Assembly: GCF_016820555.1 (NCBI RefSeq)
Contig: NZ_JADHDW010000001.1
Coordinates: 1-64,000 of the forward strand
Reading direction: 5' to 3'
DNA: 64,000 nt
Source of the DNA: Bacillus sp. REN10
Lineage (GTDB): Bacteria > Bacillota > Bacilli > Bacillales > Domibacillaceae
Shown here piece after piece: positions 10,745 to 20,191 of the stretch. Position 1 is the first letter of the stretch; every line of letters starts with the position of its first letter. Below the pieces are notes generated by a model. The model worked only from the letters and a program-made list of their open reading frames with translations, was not told the DNA's origin and searched no databases. The position numbers were made by a program, and so were the translations under genes.

Positions 10745-12154
10745 TTGTCTACTATAAAAAGCCATCCGATAAAAGAAATATTTACGCAGGCGATTCATCA
10801 TAAACTGCCTCATGTTCCGTCTGTGCTTTTTAGCTATGTAGAGAAGGTGGATTCGGTCGATCCATTAGCTTTTTATCAAAATGGACGAGCCGCTTATGCT
10901 GGGGAACGATTTTTCTGGAAAGATCGAGATGGAGAATTGACAATTGTTGGGTTAGGTAATATTCATACGATTCGCAGTGAGAAGACAAATGAACTGCGTT
11001 ATAAAGAGGTCGAGCAGAAGTGGGATAACATGACAGAATGTGCATCGATTCACAACCCCTTCGATGCTTATGGAACAGGTCCGCTTCTATTTGGTGGTTT
11101 TTCCTTTGATCCTGAACGGGTACAGGAAAAAGAATGGGCTAATTTTTCACCTGCTTTCTTTTACGTCCCAGAATTTATGCTCACGACTTATAATGGAGAA
11201 AGTTATTTAACGACGAATATGATGTGTACGTCGTACGATTCTGATGAACTGATCGATAAAATGGAGCGAAAGAAAATACATTTATTTCATGCAGCGATTC
11301 CTGCTTTAGAAAGAAATGTTCAGCTTGTCGAGATAGAAGAACATCAGCCGGAAGAATGGAAGCGATCCGTTCATCAAGCAGTCCACAGTATTTCTGCTGA
11401 TCCTGAATTAAAAAAAGTGGTATTAGCCAGAAAGCTGACCGCTCATTTTCAGCCGGAGATCACATCGGATCTTGTACTAGAACGATTGCTCAATCAACAG
11501 CCGGACAGCTTCATTTTCTCGTTAGAAGCGATGGAAAGCTGTTTCTTAGGCGCATCTCCGGAACGCTTAGTGCGCAAACGTGATCAAGTAGCGCTATCTA
11601 CTTGTTTAGCGGGATCGATTAAGCGAGGTCGAGACGAAGCAGAGGATCACAAGCTAGGAGACGATCTGTTGAATGATGGAAAGAATCGAATTGAGCATGA
11701 TTATGTTGTGCAAATGATTCGAACAGAAATGTCTCATTTATGTCTCGAAGTGGATGTTCCAACTAAGCCAACCTTAATGAAAGTACGAGATATTCAACAT
11801 TTATATACACCGGTGACTGGTTATACCGATCAACCATCCATTCTTCCGTTTGTGGAAAGGCTTCACCCGACGCCAGCCCTCGGCGGATTGCCAAATGATA
11901 AGGCGCTAAGGGAAATTCGCCTATTAGAGACGATGGACCGCGGCTTTTATGGAGCGCCTGTTGGCTGGATGGATTACCGCAAAAACGGCGAATTTGCGGT
12001 AGCGATTCGCTCTGGCTTGTTAAATAAACAACAAGCCGTACTTTATGCAGGCTGCGGTGTTGTTGCTGATTCACAAGCGGAAAGTGAATTCATTGAAACA
12101 GGTATTAAGTTCCGGCCGATGCTGCGCGCAATAGGAGGGACGGCTGATGAGTAA
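10745..12154 (+). CDS. menF: Isochorismate synthase MenF
   Basis: Converts chorismate to isochorismate, entering menaquinone synthesis. The chorismate-binding fold has KVVLARKLTA, FLGASPERLVRKRDQVALSTCLAGSIKRG and ALGGLPNDKALREIR. An earlier in-frame TTG at 10700 has no Shine-Dalgarno. TTG at 10745 has GGAGGAGA at 10732-10739, and gives 469 aa, close to the B. subtilis protein. It overlaps menD by 8 nt. Confidence 0.95.
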   Translation: MSTIKSHPIKEIFTQAIHHKLPHVPSVLFSYVEKVDSVDPLAFYQNGRAAYAGERFFWKDRDGELTIVGLGNIHTIRSEKTNELRYKEVEQKWDNMTECASIHNPFDAYGTGPLLFGGFSFDPERVQEKEWANFSPAFFYVPEFMLTTYNGESYLTTNMMCTSYDSDELIDKMERKKIHLFHAAIPALERNVQLVEIEEHQPEEWKRSVHQAVHSISADPELKKVVLARKLTAHFQPEITSDLVLERLLNQQPDSFIFSLEAMESCFLGASPERLVRKRDQVALSTCLAGSIKRGRDEAEDHKLGDDLLNDGKNRIEHDYVVQMIRTEMSHLCLEVDVPTKPTLMKVRDIQHLYTPVTGYTDQPSILPFVERLHPTPALGGLPNDKALREIRLLETMDRGFYGAPVGWMDYRKNGEFAVAIRSGLLNKQQAVLYAGCGVVADSQAESEFIETGIKFRPMLRAIGGTADE

Positions 12155-13913
12155 TCATCAACAAGATGTAACATTGTATAATGCCCACTTTATTGATGGG
12201 CTAGTAAAAGCAGGAGTAGACAGCGCCGTGATTAGTCCGGGTTCGCGGTCTACTCCTATGGCACTTTTAATGGCTGAGCATCCTGATATAAAGGTTTATA
12301 TTCAAATTGATGAGCGTTCGGCTGCTTTCTTTGCTTTAGGGCTAGCGAAGGCCTCTAACAAACCAGTCGCTTTACTTTGTACATCAGGTACCGCCGCAGC
12401 CAATTATTATCCGGCTGTGGTAGAAGCGAAAAATGCGCGCGTTCCGTTAATTGTATTAACATCGGATCGTCCGCATGAGTTAAGAGATGTAGGAGCTCCG
12501 CAAGCGATTGATCAAAACCAGCTGTATGGCACAAATGTCAAATGGTTTTCAGAGATGGCTTTACCGGATGCGGATGAGAATATGCTGCGCTATGTTCGCT
12601 CGACAGCAGCGAAATCGGTGCATGTCGCTTCGCAAGCTCCCGCTGGTCCGGTTCATTTAAACTTTCCGTTTCGGGAACCATTAATCCCGCTTTATGATGG
12701 GATTTTCACCCAAGAGGAGTTTAGCCAAAGCCAACCTCTTCGGCTAACGGAAGGGAAGCGAACGCTGTCTCAAGAAAGCATCGATCAGCTTGCTCAGTTG
12801 TTACGAGAAAAAGAAAAGGGAATCATCGTTTGCGGGGAGTTAGCCACAGAAGGATTTCAAGAAGCGGTCATCGCTCTTGCTGAAGCAGTAGGCTATCCTA
12901 TTTTGGCGGACCCATTATCCGGTCTTCGTAGTGGCCAGTCTGCTGAATCCGTCGTGATCGACAGCTACGATGCCTTTTTGCGAAGTGATGAATGGAAAAA
13001 GAAAGCTGCTTTTGACGTGGTGCTCCGTTTTGGAGCGATGCCGGTTTCAAAGGCATTGACTCAATATTTGAAAATGCATGTGCACAAGGAGCAACTTGTG
13101 ATCGATGGCGGCGGCGGTTGGAGAGATCCGATTACAGCGTCCTCTCATATGATTGCTTGTGATGAAGCAGATTTTTGTTTAAAGCTAAGTCATGCTGTAA
13201 AGAAGAACGAAACAAAGACAGCTTGGTTAATGACATGGATGCAAATGAACGAGCTTGCCAAAGGAAAAATGAAAGAAGTACAGCAACATGACGAGCTTGA
13301 TGAAGGCAAACTCTTTCATCAAATATTGCAGCATGTACCGGATGGCTCCTCACTATTTGTGGGCAATAGCATGCCGATTCGTGATTTAGATTCGTTCTTT
13401 TTTGCTCAATCAAAAAATATTCGTTTATACGCGAACCGCGGGGCGAATGGGATTGATGGGCTTGTTTCTAGCGCGCTTGGAGCGGCAGTGGTTCATCCTC
13501 CCTTGTATTTAGTGTTAGGAGACTTGTCCTTTTTCCATGATTTGAATGGCTTGTTAGCAGCTAAGCTCAATGGCATTAAGATGACGGTTATCGTGATCAA
13601 TAATAACGGCGGGGGAATTTTCTCTTACTTGCCGCAAGCAGCGGAGCCGAAGCATTTTGAACAGCTATTTGGCACACCAGCGGATCTTGATTTCACTCAT
13701 GCAGCCAAGCTATATGGCGGTGGTTATTTCAAAGTGACGGAGATCGATCAGCTACATGAGGCGATGAAAGCAGCGGAAGAAGCGGATGGTCTATTCATTA
13801 TTGAAGCAGTGACGGATCGGCAAAAAAATGTGGTTGCTCATCGAAAGCTATGGGAAAACGTTTCCCGGGAAATAAGTGAACGATCTCTTGGTGATGGGTC
13901 ATGGAACGAATGA
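12147..13913 (+). CDS. menD: SEPHCHC synthase MenD
   Basis: ThDP-dependent enzyme that adds 2-oxoglutarate-derived succinic semialdehyde to isochorismate. N-terminal substrate region VISPGSRSTPMALLMAEHP, ThDP glutamate in IDERSAAFFALGLAKAS, and the ThDP/Mg motif GDLSFFHDLNGLLAAKLNGIKMTVIVINNNGGGIF near the C terminus. At 588 aa it is full length. The start has AGGAGGGA upstream; the 3' end overlaps menH by 13 nt. Confidence 0.97.
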   Translation: MSNHQQDVTLYNAHFIDGLVKAGVDSAVISPGSRSTPMALLMAEHPDIKVYIQIDERSAAFFALGLAKASNKPVALLCTSGTAAANYYPAVVEAKNARVPLIVLTSDRPHELRDVGAPQAIDQNQLYGTNVKWFSEMALPDADENMLRYVRSTAAKSVHVASQAPAGPVHLNFPFREPLIPLYDGIFTQEEFSQSQPLRLTEGKRTLSQESIDQLAQLLREKEKGIIVCGELATEGFQEAVIALAEAVGYPILADPLSGLRSGQSAESVVIDSYDAFLRSDEWKKKAAFDVVLRFGAMPVSKALTQYLKMHVHKEQLVIDGGGGWRDPITASSHMIACDEADFCLKLSHAVKKNETKTAWLMTWMQMNELAKGKMKEVQQHDELDEGKLFHQILQHVPDGSSLFVGNSMPIRDLDSFFFAQSKNIRLYANRGANGIDGLVSSALGAAVVHPPLYLVLGDLSFFHDLNGLLAAKLNGIKMTVIVINNNGGGIFSYLPQAAEPKHFEQLFGTPADLDFTHAAKLYGGGYFKVTEIDQLHEAMKAAEEADGLFIIEAVTDRQKNVVAHRKLWENVSREISERSLGDGSWNE

Positions 13914-14710
13914 TTCATGGCTGTCGTTATCATTATGGAAGGACCGGAAGTGGAGAGCCCATTTTATTGTTGCATGGTTTCACTGGTGACTGTACGACAT
14001 GGAATGAGACGATCGCTTCGTTAACCGATCGGTATCAATGCGTGGCAGTGGATCTTTTAGGACATGGAAAAAGCAGCTGCCCTGTTGATGCCGCAAGATA
14101 CGATATTCAACTACTCGCTCGGGATTTGAAGGAATTGATGCATGAGCTTTCATTTGAACGATTTCATGTGTTAGGATATTCGATGGGGGGCCGTCTCGCT
14201 TTAACGATGGCTGTTCTTTATCCGGATGTTGTAAAAAGTCTGATAATAGAAAGTGCCTCGCCCGGATTAAAAACGGAAGAGGAGCGAGCGGCGCGCCGAG
14301 CGGCTGATGAGAAGTTGGCGACGAAAATTGAAGCAGAAGGAATGGAGCCGTTTATCGATTTCTGGACAAACATTCCCCTATTTGCCACGCAAAAAAGGTT
14401 GCCGTTTGCGAAACAGGAAGCGATTCGCCGTCAGCGGCTGCAAAATCATGTGGTGGGGCTTTCCGGCTCATTAAAAGGAATGGGTACAGGTTCGCAGCCA
14501 TCTTGGTGGACCGAGCTTTCCGCATTGACCATGCCGGTTTTGCTTGTTACGGGTACGTTGGATGAAAAATTTACGGATATCGCTAATGAAATGAAGAAAC
14601 AGCTTCCGCAAGCCGTTTGGAAAGAAGTAAGCGGAAAAGGTCATGCAATTCATGTGGAAGATTCCGCAGAATTTGGTACAATAATAAGAGAATTTTTGCT
14701 TTATACATAA
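13901..14710 (+). CDS. menH: SHCHC synthase MenH (alpha/beta hydrolase)
   Basis: Eliminates pyruvate from SEPHCHC to give SHCHC. Alpha/beta-hydrolase fold with oxyanion region [12 protein letters not shown], nucleophile elbow [10 protein letters not shown], Asp in VTGTLDEKF and His in [10 protein letters not shown], so the catalytic triad is intact. It overlaps menD by 13 nt, and menB begins 14 nt after it. ATG 13910 is a possible alternative start. Confidence 0.92.
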   Translation: MERMIHGCRYHYGRTGSGEPILLLHGFTGDCTTWNETIASLTDRYQCVAVDLLGHGKSSCPVDAARYDIQLLARDLKELMHELSFERFHVLGYSMGGRLALTMAVLYPDVVKSLIIESASPGLKTEEERAARRAADEKLATKIEAEGMEPFIDFWTNIPLFATQKRLPFAKQEAIRRQRLQNHVVGLSGSLKGMGTGSQPSWWTELSALTMPVLLVTGTLDEKFTDIANEMKKQLPQAVWKEVSGKGHAIHVEDSAEFGTIIREFLLYT

Positions 14711-14724
14711 AGGAGGCAATTTTA

Positions 14725-15543
14725 ATGGCTTTTGAATGGATTAGTGAACGCCAATATGAAGATATTTTATACGAAACGTATAATGGAATTGCAAAAATTA
14801 CGATTAACCGTCCGGAAGTGCACAACGCGTTCCGTCCGAAAACGGTAATGGAATTAATCGATGCTTTTGCTTATGCACGCGATGATGAAAAAATCGGTGT
14901 CATCGTATTAACAGGAGCGGGAGAAAAAGCATTCTGCTCTGGTGGAGATCAAAAAGTTCGCGGTCATGGTGGATACGTGGGCGACGATCAAATTCCTCGT
15001 TTAAACGTATTGGATTTACAGCGCTTAATTCGCGTCATTCCGAAACCTGTGATTGCGATGGTTGCAGGTTATGCAATTGGCGGTGGTCACGTGCTTCATG
15101 TCGTATGTGATTTAACAATTGCGGCAGATAACGCGGTGTTTGGACAAACTGGTCCGAAAGTAGGAAGCTTCGATGCTGGCTATGGTTCCGGTTATTTAGC
15201 TCGCCTTGTTGGACATAAAAAAGCGAGAGAAATTTGGTACCTATGCCGTCAATACAATGCGCAAGAAGCATTAGATATGGGCTTAGTGAATACGGTTGTA
15301 CCGTTAGAAAAATTAGAAGAAGAAACCGTTCAATGGGCGCAAGAAATGCTTGAGAAGAGCCCGACAGCTCTTCGCTTCATCAAAGCAGCGATGAACGCCG
15401 ATACAGACGGCCTTGCTGGTTTGCAACAACTAGCAGGTGACGCAACGCTTCTATACTACACAACAGACGAAGCAAAAGAAGGAAGAGACGCCTTCAAAGA
15501 AAAACGCCAACCAGACTTCGGTCAATTCCCAAGATTCCCTTAA
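14725..15543 (+). CDS. menB: 1,4-dihydroxy-2-naphthoyl-CoA synthase MenB
   Basis: Crotonase-fold enzyme that cyclises OSB-CoA. Oxyanion residues lie in [17 protein letters not shown] and [17 protein letters not shown], with active-site Asp/Tyr in [17 protein letters not shown]. The frame is open back to 14617 inside menH, but ATG 14725 has AAAGGAGGCAATTTTA upstream and gives 272 aa, the family size. Its 3' end is followed by 409 nt of non-coding repetitive DNA before menE. Confidence 0.97.
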   Translation: MAFEWISERQYEDILYETYNGIAKITINRPEVHNAFRPKTVMELIDAFAYARDDEKIGVIVLTGAGEKAFCSGGDQKVRGHGGYVGDDQIPRLNVLDLQRLIRVIPKPVIAMVAGYAIGGGHVLHVVCDLTIAADNAVFGQTGPKVGSFDAGYGSGYLARLVGHKKAREIWYLCRQYNAQEALDMGLVNTVVPLEKLEEETVQWAQEMLEKSPTALRFIKAAMNADTDGLAGLQQLAGDATLLYYTTDEAKEGRDAFKEKRQPDFGQFPRFP

Positions 15544-15544
15544 T

Positions 15545-15828
15545 GAAGAAAAGCGGAAAGCGCCGTTTAGCGGCGTATGGACTGGAGCGATCCGCATGAG
15601 ATAAAGGAAACACGATGAACGCTAGTGAATCGATGTTGACTTATCGTAAGGAGGAACGTGGAAGTCCACTAGCCGTTGGTGCTTGAAGCTGGACAAAGAA
15701 AAGCGGAGCCGACTGACCAGACACGACAAGCAAATGCTAGAATGACGAAATGGCGTTCTTCAGCCATGCAGTCAGGCTGGCATTTGACTCGAGTGTCTAG
15801 GAGGCGGAGCTGGACAAAGAAAAGCGGA
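15545..15828. repeat. Imperfect interspersed repeat units between menB and menE
   Basis: The core AGCTGGACAAAGAAAAGCGG occurs at 15687-15706 and again at 15808-15827 (121-nt period). A third partial copy, AAGAAAAGCGGAAAGCGCC, opens the region at 15545. The units resemble short GC-rich intergenic repeats I recall from many Bacillaceae genomes. No credible ORF or Shine-Dalgarno-linked start is present in the 409-nt gap. Confidence 0.6.
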
Positions 15829-15882
15829 AAGCCTCAAATAAAACAAATATAGCCCTCCGGCTTGCGGATGCGGCAAAGTCCG

Positions 15883-15914
15883 AAAGCTTGATGGTATACC
15901 ATCAAGCTTTTTTG
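15883..15914 (+). terminator. Palindromic terminator between menB and menE
   Basis: A perfect 28-nt palindrome at 15883-15910 (half AAAGCTTGATGGTA) runs into a T-run to 15913. It would end or attenuate transcription 39 nt before menE. No convincing promoter was found between it and menE. Confidence 0.75.
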
Positions 15915-15952
15915 TCCGCCAGCAGAGGAAAGAAAGGAAGCGGGAAGCGCGA

Positions 15953-17398
15953 ATGTCACAAAGCATGCCGAATTGGCTGAAACAGAGAGCTTTTTTGACG
16001 CCTGATCGTCCAGCTCTCTATTTTGGTGAAAACAGCTGGACCTTTTCACAATTGTATGAGGCTGTTCAATTAGAAGTTGCTTTTTTAGAGAAGCAGCATA
16101 TTAAGCACGGTGATTATGTGGGGGTGCTTGTCAGAAATACAGAACGAGCGGTCTTTTTCATTCATGCCCTCCAGCAAATAGGAGCCATTGCTGTTTTGTT
16201 GAATCATCGTCTAACAAGTATGGAATTATTATGGCAGCTTGAAGATGCACAAGCAAAGTATGTTGTGTATGACCCTATGTTTCAACCGCTCATTGAATCA
16301 TTTAAAGGGGTACATACGATTCCAATGACCGATCATGAGCATATGATGAGCAGGTCAGGCCGAGAAACGTTTGTTTTGGAGGAAGTCTGTTCTGTCATGT
16401 ATACATCAGGAACGACAGGCAGACCTAAAGGAGTGCTGCAGACGTACGGGAATCATTGGTGGAGTGCGACAGGATCGGCGTTAAATTTAGGCATTCATGA
16501 ACAAGATTGCTGGCTATGTGCGGTGCCTCTTTTTCATATTAGCGGCTATTCAATTGTGATTCGCAGCGTTGTCTATGGGATCGCTGTTCGATTGTATGAG
16601 CAGTTTGACGAACAGATGATCAATCAAGCACTGCAACGAGGAGAAGGGACGATTATTTCTGTTGTCTCCGCTATGCTGAAGCGAATGCTCGATCAATTAA
16701 CAGGGGCCTATCACCCTTCTTTTCGCTGTATGTTACTAGGTGGAGGACCTGCTCCCAAACCTTTACTGGAAACATGTGCAGCGAATGAGATTCCTGTGTA
16801 TCAAACGTATGGTATGACAGAAACCGCTTCACAAATTGTCACTCTCCCGCCAGAGTACAGTCTGACGAAACTCGGCTCTGCTGGTAAGCCGCTTTTTCCT
16901 TGCCAGCTGAAAATAGCGGATGGGAAACAAGAAGGCGAAATTCTCGTGAAAGGGCCGAATGTGACGAGTGGGTATTTGCGGCGCGAAGAAGCGAATCGTG
17001 AATCCTTTTCCGATGGTTGGTTCTATACAGGAGACATTGGTTATTTGGATGAAGAAGGCTTTCTATATGTATTAGATCGTCGCTCGGACTTAATCATTTC
17101 TGGCGGAGAGAATGTGTATCCAGCGGAAATTGAATCCGTACTTCTTGCCCACCCTGCGATTGTGGATGCCGGTGTGATTGGTGTAGCTGATGATCAATGG
17201 GGACAAGTGCCTGTGGCTTTTATTGTTGTAAAGGAACCGCTTAGTGAGGTGGACGTCCAAGCCTTTTGCAGTGAACGACTAGCGAAATATAAATGTCCAT
17301 CTACTATTTTTGTTGTTGAACAATTGCCGAGAAATGCAGCGAAAAAATTAATGCGGCGTGAGTTAAAAACGGAATATGAAAAGAGGAAAAATCAATGA
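15953..17398 (+). CDS. menE: o-Succinylbenzoate-CoA ligase MenE
   Basis: ANL-superfamily adenylating enzyme that activates OSB to OSB-CoA. AMP-binding P-loop MYTSGTTGRPKGVLQTY, QTYGMTETASQIV, GWFYTGDIGYLDEEGFLYVLDRRSDLIISGGENVYPAEIE and the C-terminal catalytic Lys in LPRNAAKKLMRREL are all present. At 481 aa it is full length. The ribosome binding site is weak (GGAAGCGGGAAGCGCG). The stop overlaps the menC start (ATGA). Confidence 0.96.
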   Translation: MSQSMPNWLKQRAFLTPDRPALYFGENSWTFSQLYEAVQLEVAFLEKQHIKHGDYVGVLVRNTERAVFFIHALQQIGAIAVLLNHRLTSMELLWQLEDAQAKYVVYDPMFQPLIESFKGVHTIPMTDHEHMMSRSGRETFVLEEVCSVMYTSGTTGRPKGVLQTYGNHWWSATGSALNLGIHEQDCWLCAVPLFHISGYSIVIRSVVYGIAVRLYEQFDEQMINQALQRGEGTIISVVSAMLKRMLDQLTGAYHPSFRCMLLGGGPAPKPLLETCAANEIPVYQTYGMTETASQIVTLPPEYSLTKLGSAGKPLFPCQLKIADGKQEGEILVKGPNVTSGYLRREEANRESFSDGWFYTGDIGYLDEEGFLYVLDRRSDLIISGGENVYPAEIESVLLAHPAIVDAGVIGVADDQWGQVPVAFIVVKEPLSEVDVQAFCSERLAKYKCPSTIFVVEQLPRNAAKKLMRRELKTEYEKRKNQ

Positions 17399-18501
17399 AG
17401 ACCGAGCGATTGAATCTGCATGTCATTGAAATGGAATTAAAGTCGCCGTTCGTCACGCATTTAGAGACCGTTCATAAACGGCGCAGTATTATTGTAGAGG
17501 CGATAGATACGGATGGAGCTGTCGGTTATGGAGAGGTGGTGGCTTTTTCAACTCCATGGTATACAGAGGAAACGGTGCAAACAAGTTATCATATCATTAA
17601 AGATGTATTAGCGCCGCTTGTTCTTGGCCAAGAAATCAATCATCCGTCTGACATCCATCCGTGGTTTGAAACGGTGCGCGGCAATCAAATGGCGAAAGCG
17701 GGAGTGGAAACGGCCATTTGGGATTTACATAGTAAGCGTCAAGGGCGACCGCTTGCCGCGTTGTTAGGCGGGATAAGAGAAGAGGTATGTGCAGGGGCAG
17801 TAGCTGCAGGCGCAACGATCACAGAAACGCTTCAGCGCATCGACCATCTTCTGACACAAGGCTATGAGCGAATTAAAGTGAAAATTAGTCCGCAAAATGA
17901 TCGAGAGCTGTTGCGCAACATTCGTCATGAGTTTCCGTCGGTTCCGCTAATGGCGGATGCGAATTCTGCTTATTCACTGACGGATGCCGAGCGGTTAAAA
18001 GCGTTGGATGAGTTTCAACTTCTAATGATTGAACAGCCGTTAGCGGTGGATGATCTCGTGCAGCATGCTAAGTTGCAAAAAATAATCGATACGCCGATTT
18101 GTCTCGATGAAAGCATTCGTTCCATTCGCGATGCCGAAAATGCTTTGGAACTTGGCAGCTGCGGAGTGATCAATATTAAAATTGGACGGGTTGGCGGACT
18201 AGAAGAAGCGAAGAAAATCCATGATTTATGTCAGGCAAAAGGCGTGCCAGTTTGGGCGGGCGGCATGATTGAATTTGGTGTGTCTCGCGCTCATAATGTG
18301 GCTCTTGCTTCACTAGAAGGTTTTTCGATTCCTGGAGATTTGTCTTCTTCTCATCATTATTGGCATCAAGATATCATTGAGCCGGCAATTGAAGTGGTAA
18401 ACGGGCGCATTACTTTATCTCATGAACCGGGTATTGGCTATCGAATCAATCAAAAACGGTTAACAGAAGTGACAATACGAAAAGAAGAACTGAGCCGATA
18501 A
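17395..18501 (+). CDS. menC: o-Succinylbenzoate synthase MenC
   Basis: Enolase-superfamily dehydratase that turns SHCHC into OSB. Catalytic KVKIS (KxK, about residue 160), metal ligands in MADANSAY, MIEQPLA and CLDESIRS, and a second Lys in NIKIGRVGG. At 368 aa it is the Bacillus size (menC/NSAR-like subgroup; dual N-acylamino-acid racemase activity is possible). It ends inside a hairpin shared with yidD. Confidence 0.94.
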   Translation: MKTERLNLHVIEMELKSPFVTHLETVHKRRSIIVEAIDTDGAVGYGEVVAFSTPWYTEETVQTSYHIIKDVLAPLVLGQEINHPSDIHPWFETVRGNQMAKAGVETAIWDLHSKRQGRPLAALLGGIREEVCAGAVAAGATITETLQRIDHLLTQGYERIKVKISPQNDRELLRNIRHEFPSVPLMADANSAYSLTDAERLKALDEFQLLMIEQPLAVDDLVQHAKLQKIIDTPICLDESIRSIRDAENALELGSCGVINIKIGRVGGLEEAKKIHDLCQAKGVPVWAGGMIEFGVSRAHNVALASLEGFSIPGDLSSSHHYWHQDIIEPAIEVVNGRITLSHEPGIGYRINQKRLTEVTIRKEELSR

Positions 18502-18520
18502 GGTGTCAGTTCTTCTTTTT
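18481..18520. terminator. Bidirectional terminator menC / yidD
   Basis: The 13-bp stem 18481-18493 with 18506-18518 overlaps the 3' ends of both convergent genes, and T-runs lie on both sides. Confidence 0.85.
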
Positions 18521-18748
18521 ACGATCCTTCCATGTTTCCGGAACGAAATCAAAGCCTCCCGGATGAAAAGGATGACATTTTAAAATGCGAATAATTGTTA
18601 AATAGCCGCCTTTAAGCGCACCGAAGCGTTGAACAGCTTCTAAGCCATAATGGGAGCATGTCGGATAAAAGCGGCAAGTCGGCGGCTTTAACGGTGAAAT
18701 AAATGTTTGATAAAAGCGGATGACGCCCATAAATAGTTTTTTCATCAT
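18506..18748 (-). CDS. yidD: Membrane protein insertion efficiency factor YidD
   Basis: Small amphipathic membrane-associated protein that assists YidC/Sec insertion. Family signature [32 protein letters not shown] and [13 protein letters not shown], with the conserved Cys residues. At 80 aa it is full length. The start is 3 nt after the stop of the small ytzI gene, so the two are probably coupled. B. subtilis homologue is ytjA. Confidence 0.95.
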   Translation of the reverse strand: MMKKLFMGVIRFYQTFISPLKPPTCRFYPTCSHYGLEAVQRFGALKGGYLTIIRILKCHPFHPGGFDFVPETWKDRKKKN

Positions 18749-18751
18749 GCC

Positions 18752-18910
18752 TTATTCCTTGCGCTCTTTTGCTTCATCTTGCTGCAAGTTCGGATTATTT
18801 TCAATCGGATCAATCGTATGTTTATATTGATAGCCTTTCGTGATCGAGATAATGGTGAAAATAAGTACGGCAATCACGATAACAATCGAGATAATTAATA
18901 CAGTGGTCAT
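18752..18910 (-). CDS. ytzI: YtzI-type small membrane protein (52 aa)
   Basis: Start ATG 18910 has AGGAGGGATGGCAA before it. The product begins MTTVLIISIVIVIAVLIF, a single membrane span at residues 4-22, followed by a polar tail ending in KERKE. Size, topology and location match YtzI small proteins of Bacillus. The function is unknown; co-transcription with yidD is likely from the 3-nt gap. The family name is recalled, not searched. Confidence 0.75.
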   Translation of the reverse strand: MTTVLIISIVIVIAVLIFTIISITKGYQYKHTIDPIENNPNLQQDEAKERKE

Positions 18911-19001
18911 TTGCCATCCCTCCTGCACTTATTTTACCATGTTTTATTGCTATCAGGCGGTTCCTTGTTTGTGTCGATTTTTTGGACAAGTTAAAAAGGA
19001 T

Positions 19002-19027
19002 GTTTTAAAATAAAAAAGAACGGGAAT
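19002..19027 (+). promoter_or_regulatory. Candidate sigma-B promoter of dps
   Basis: GTTTTA at 19002-19007, a 14-nt spacer and GGGAAT at 19022-19027 fit the general-stress consensus GTTTaa-N13-15-GGGWAW, 38 nt upstream of the dps start. Dps of B. subtilis is sigma-B controlled, which fits. Confidence 0.55.
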
Positions 19028-19064
19028 AGGTAAAAGGAATTAAAATTGAGGAGGAGATGATTTT

Positions 19065-19505
19065 ATGTCAGAGAAATTAGTTCAAAGTGTGAATCAGCAA
19101 ATTGCGAACTGGACGGTGCTTTACACAAAATTACATAACTACCATTGGTTTGTGAAGGGGCCGCAATTCTTTGCTTTGCATGACAAATTTGAAGAACTAT
19201 ATACAGAAGCCTCTCTTCATATTGATGAGCTAGCTGAACGCTTATTAGCTCTTGGCGGCGAGCCGGTTGCAACGTTAAAAGAATCGTTGGAAATGGCGAC
19301 TGTCAGCGAAGCAGAAGGAAAAGAAAGCGCTGAAGAAATGGTGCAATCTGTTGTTAATGACTTTTCAACGATCATTGCTGAACTAAAAGAAGCAATGGAC
19401 TTAGCTGGTGAAGTGAATGATGAGACGACAGGCGATATGCTTCTTGCGATTCATCAAGGATTAGAAAAACATGTATGGATGCTGAAATCTTTCTTAGGAA
19501 AGTAA
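19065..19505 (+). CDS. dps: Dps-family ferroxidase / DNA-protection protein
   Basis: Forms a 12-subunit ferritin-like cage that oxidises and stores iron and protects DNA in stress. Inter-subunit ferroxidase ligands are H27 (NYHWFVKG), H39 (LHDKFEELY) and D54/E58 (HIDELAERL). At 146 aa it is the usual size. ATG 19065 has GAGGAGATGATTTT upstream. The location matches B. subtilis dps (ytkB). A sigma-B-like promoter lies 38 nt upstream. Confidence 0.95.
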   Translation: MSEKLVQSVNQQIANWTVLYTKLHNYHWFVKGPQFFALHDKFEELYTEASLHIDELAERLLALGGEPVATLKESLEMATVSEAEGKESAEEMVQSVVNDFSTIIAELKEAMDLAGEVNDETTGDMLLAIHQGLEKHVWMLKSFLGK

Positions 19506-19538
19506 GAGAAAATCAGCATTTCATTAGGAGGAAAAGCA

Positions 19539-19721
19539 ATGGAGTTATCTTCCATCATGGGCAAGCAAGTGGCTGAACTGCAACAAACATTAAGCTTGAA
19601 TTTATTAAAAAGCCAAATGGCTACACAAACGGCTCAAGCGATTCAAATGATGGATACGCTTCCTAACGTTCCATCAGCGCCTCACCCGCATAAAGGAACC
19701 ATGATCGATATAAAAGGCTGA
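19539..19721 (+). CDS. YjfB-like small protein (putative motility-associated family)
   Basis: 60-aa protein with amphipathic N terminus MELSSIMGKQVAELQQTLSL followed by KSQMATQTAQAIQMM and a Pro/His-rich tail. This pattern fits the small YjfB family (PF14070), whose role is not established. AGGAGGAAAAGCA precedes the ATG. It lies 33 nt after dps and before a terminator, so it may share the dps transcript. Confidence 0.65.
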   Translation: MELSSIMGKQVAELQQTLSLNLLKSQMATQTAQAIQMMDTLPNVPSAPHPHKGTMIDIKG

Positions 19722-19722
19722 A

Positions 19723-19756
19723 AAAAAGGATGTCCGCTGTTTAGGACATCCTTTTT
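19723..19756 (+). terminator. Terminator of dps-yjfB-like unit
   Basis: The 13-bp stem AAAAAGGATGTCC / GGACATCCTTTTT with an 8-nt loop can also serve the convergent gene ending at 19782. Confidence 0.9.
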
Positions 19757-19781
19757 CTGTGCTACATATAAGCGGTATGTA

Positions 19782-20030
19782 TTAGTGATAAAGATGTTTC
19801 GCTTGCCAATCTCCATCCATCCCGTCATTGTTAAACTTTTCCTTCAACGCTTCGAATAAGTAAAGACGAAAGAAAGAGTGTAATTCATCCTCGCTCATTT
19901 CGTTAATAATCGAGAAGATTTCATTATTCGATAGCTGTTCCACGACAGCAAACGTAATCATATCAAGATCTTCATCAGAGCCCTGGAGTCTCCCACGGTA
20001 AATTTCATACAGTTCATCGACTAGCTTCAT
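19782..20030 (-). CDS. DUF6154-like conserved small protein
   Basis: 82-aa acidic helical protein beginning MKLVDELYEIYRGRL, with ITFAVVEQLSNNEIF and ELHSFFRLYLFEALKEKF. It resembles a Bacillus-restricted family (DUF6154) of unknown function. GTG 20036 is in frame but only 4 nt from the Shine-Dalgarno AAAGGAGCGG; ATG 20030 is preferred. No catalytic motif is visible. Confidence 0.65.
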   Translation of the reverse strand: MKLVDELYEIYRGRLQGSDEDLDMITFAVVEQLSNNEIFSIINEMSEDELHSFFRLYLFEALKEKFNNDGMDGDWQAKHLYH

Positions 20031-20191
20031 GTACACCCGCTCCTTTGTTTTATGATAATGTCCCTTGATCCCCTTATCTCTTTTATACCCTAACTGAAGT
20101 AAATAAACCAGCCTATTTCAATATCCTAGAGATTTTTTTGTCATCATGATTTATTACAGGAAGGGCATGATAACAATAGGAGGTGACAACT

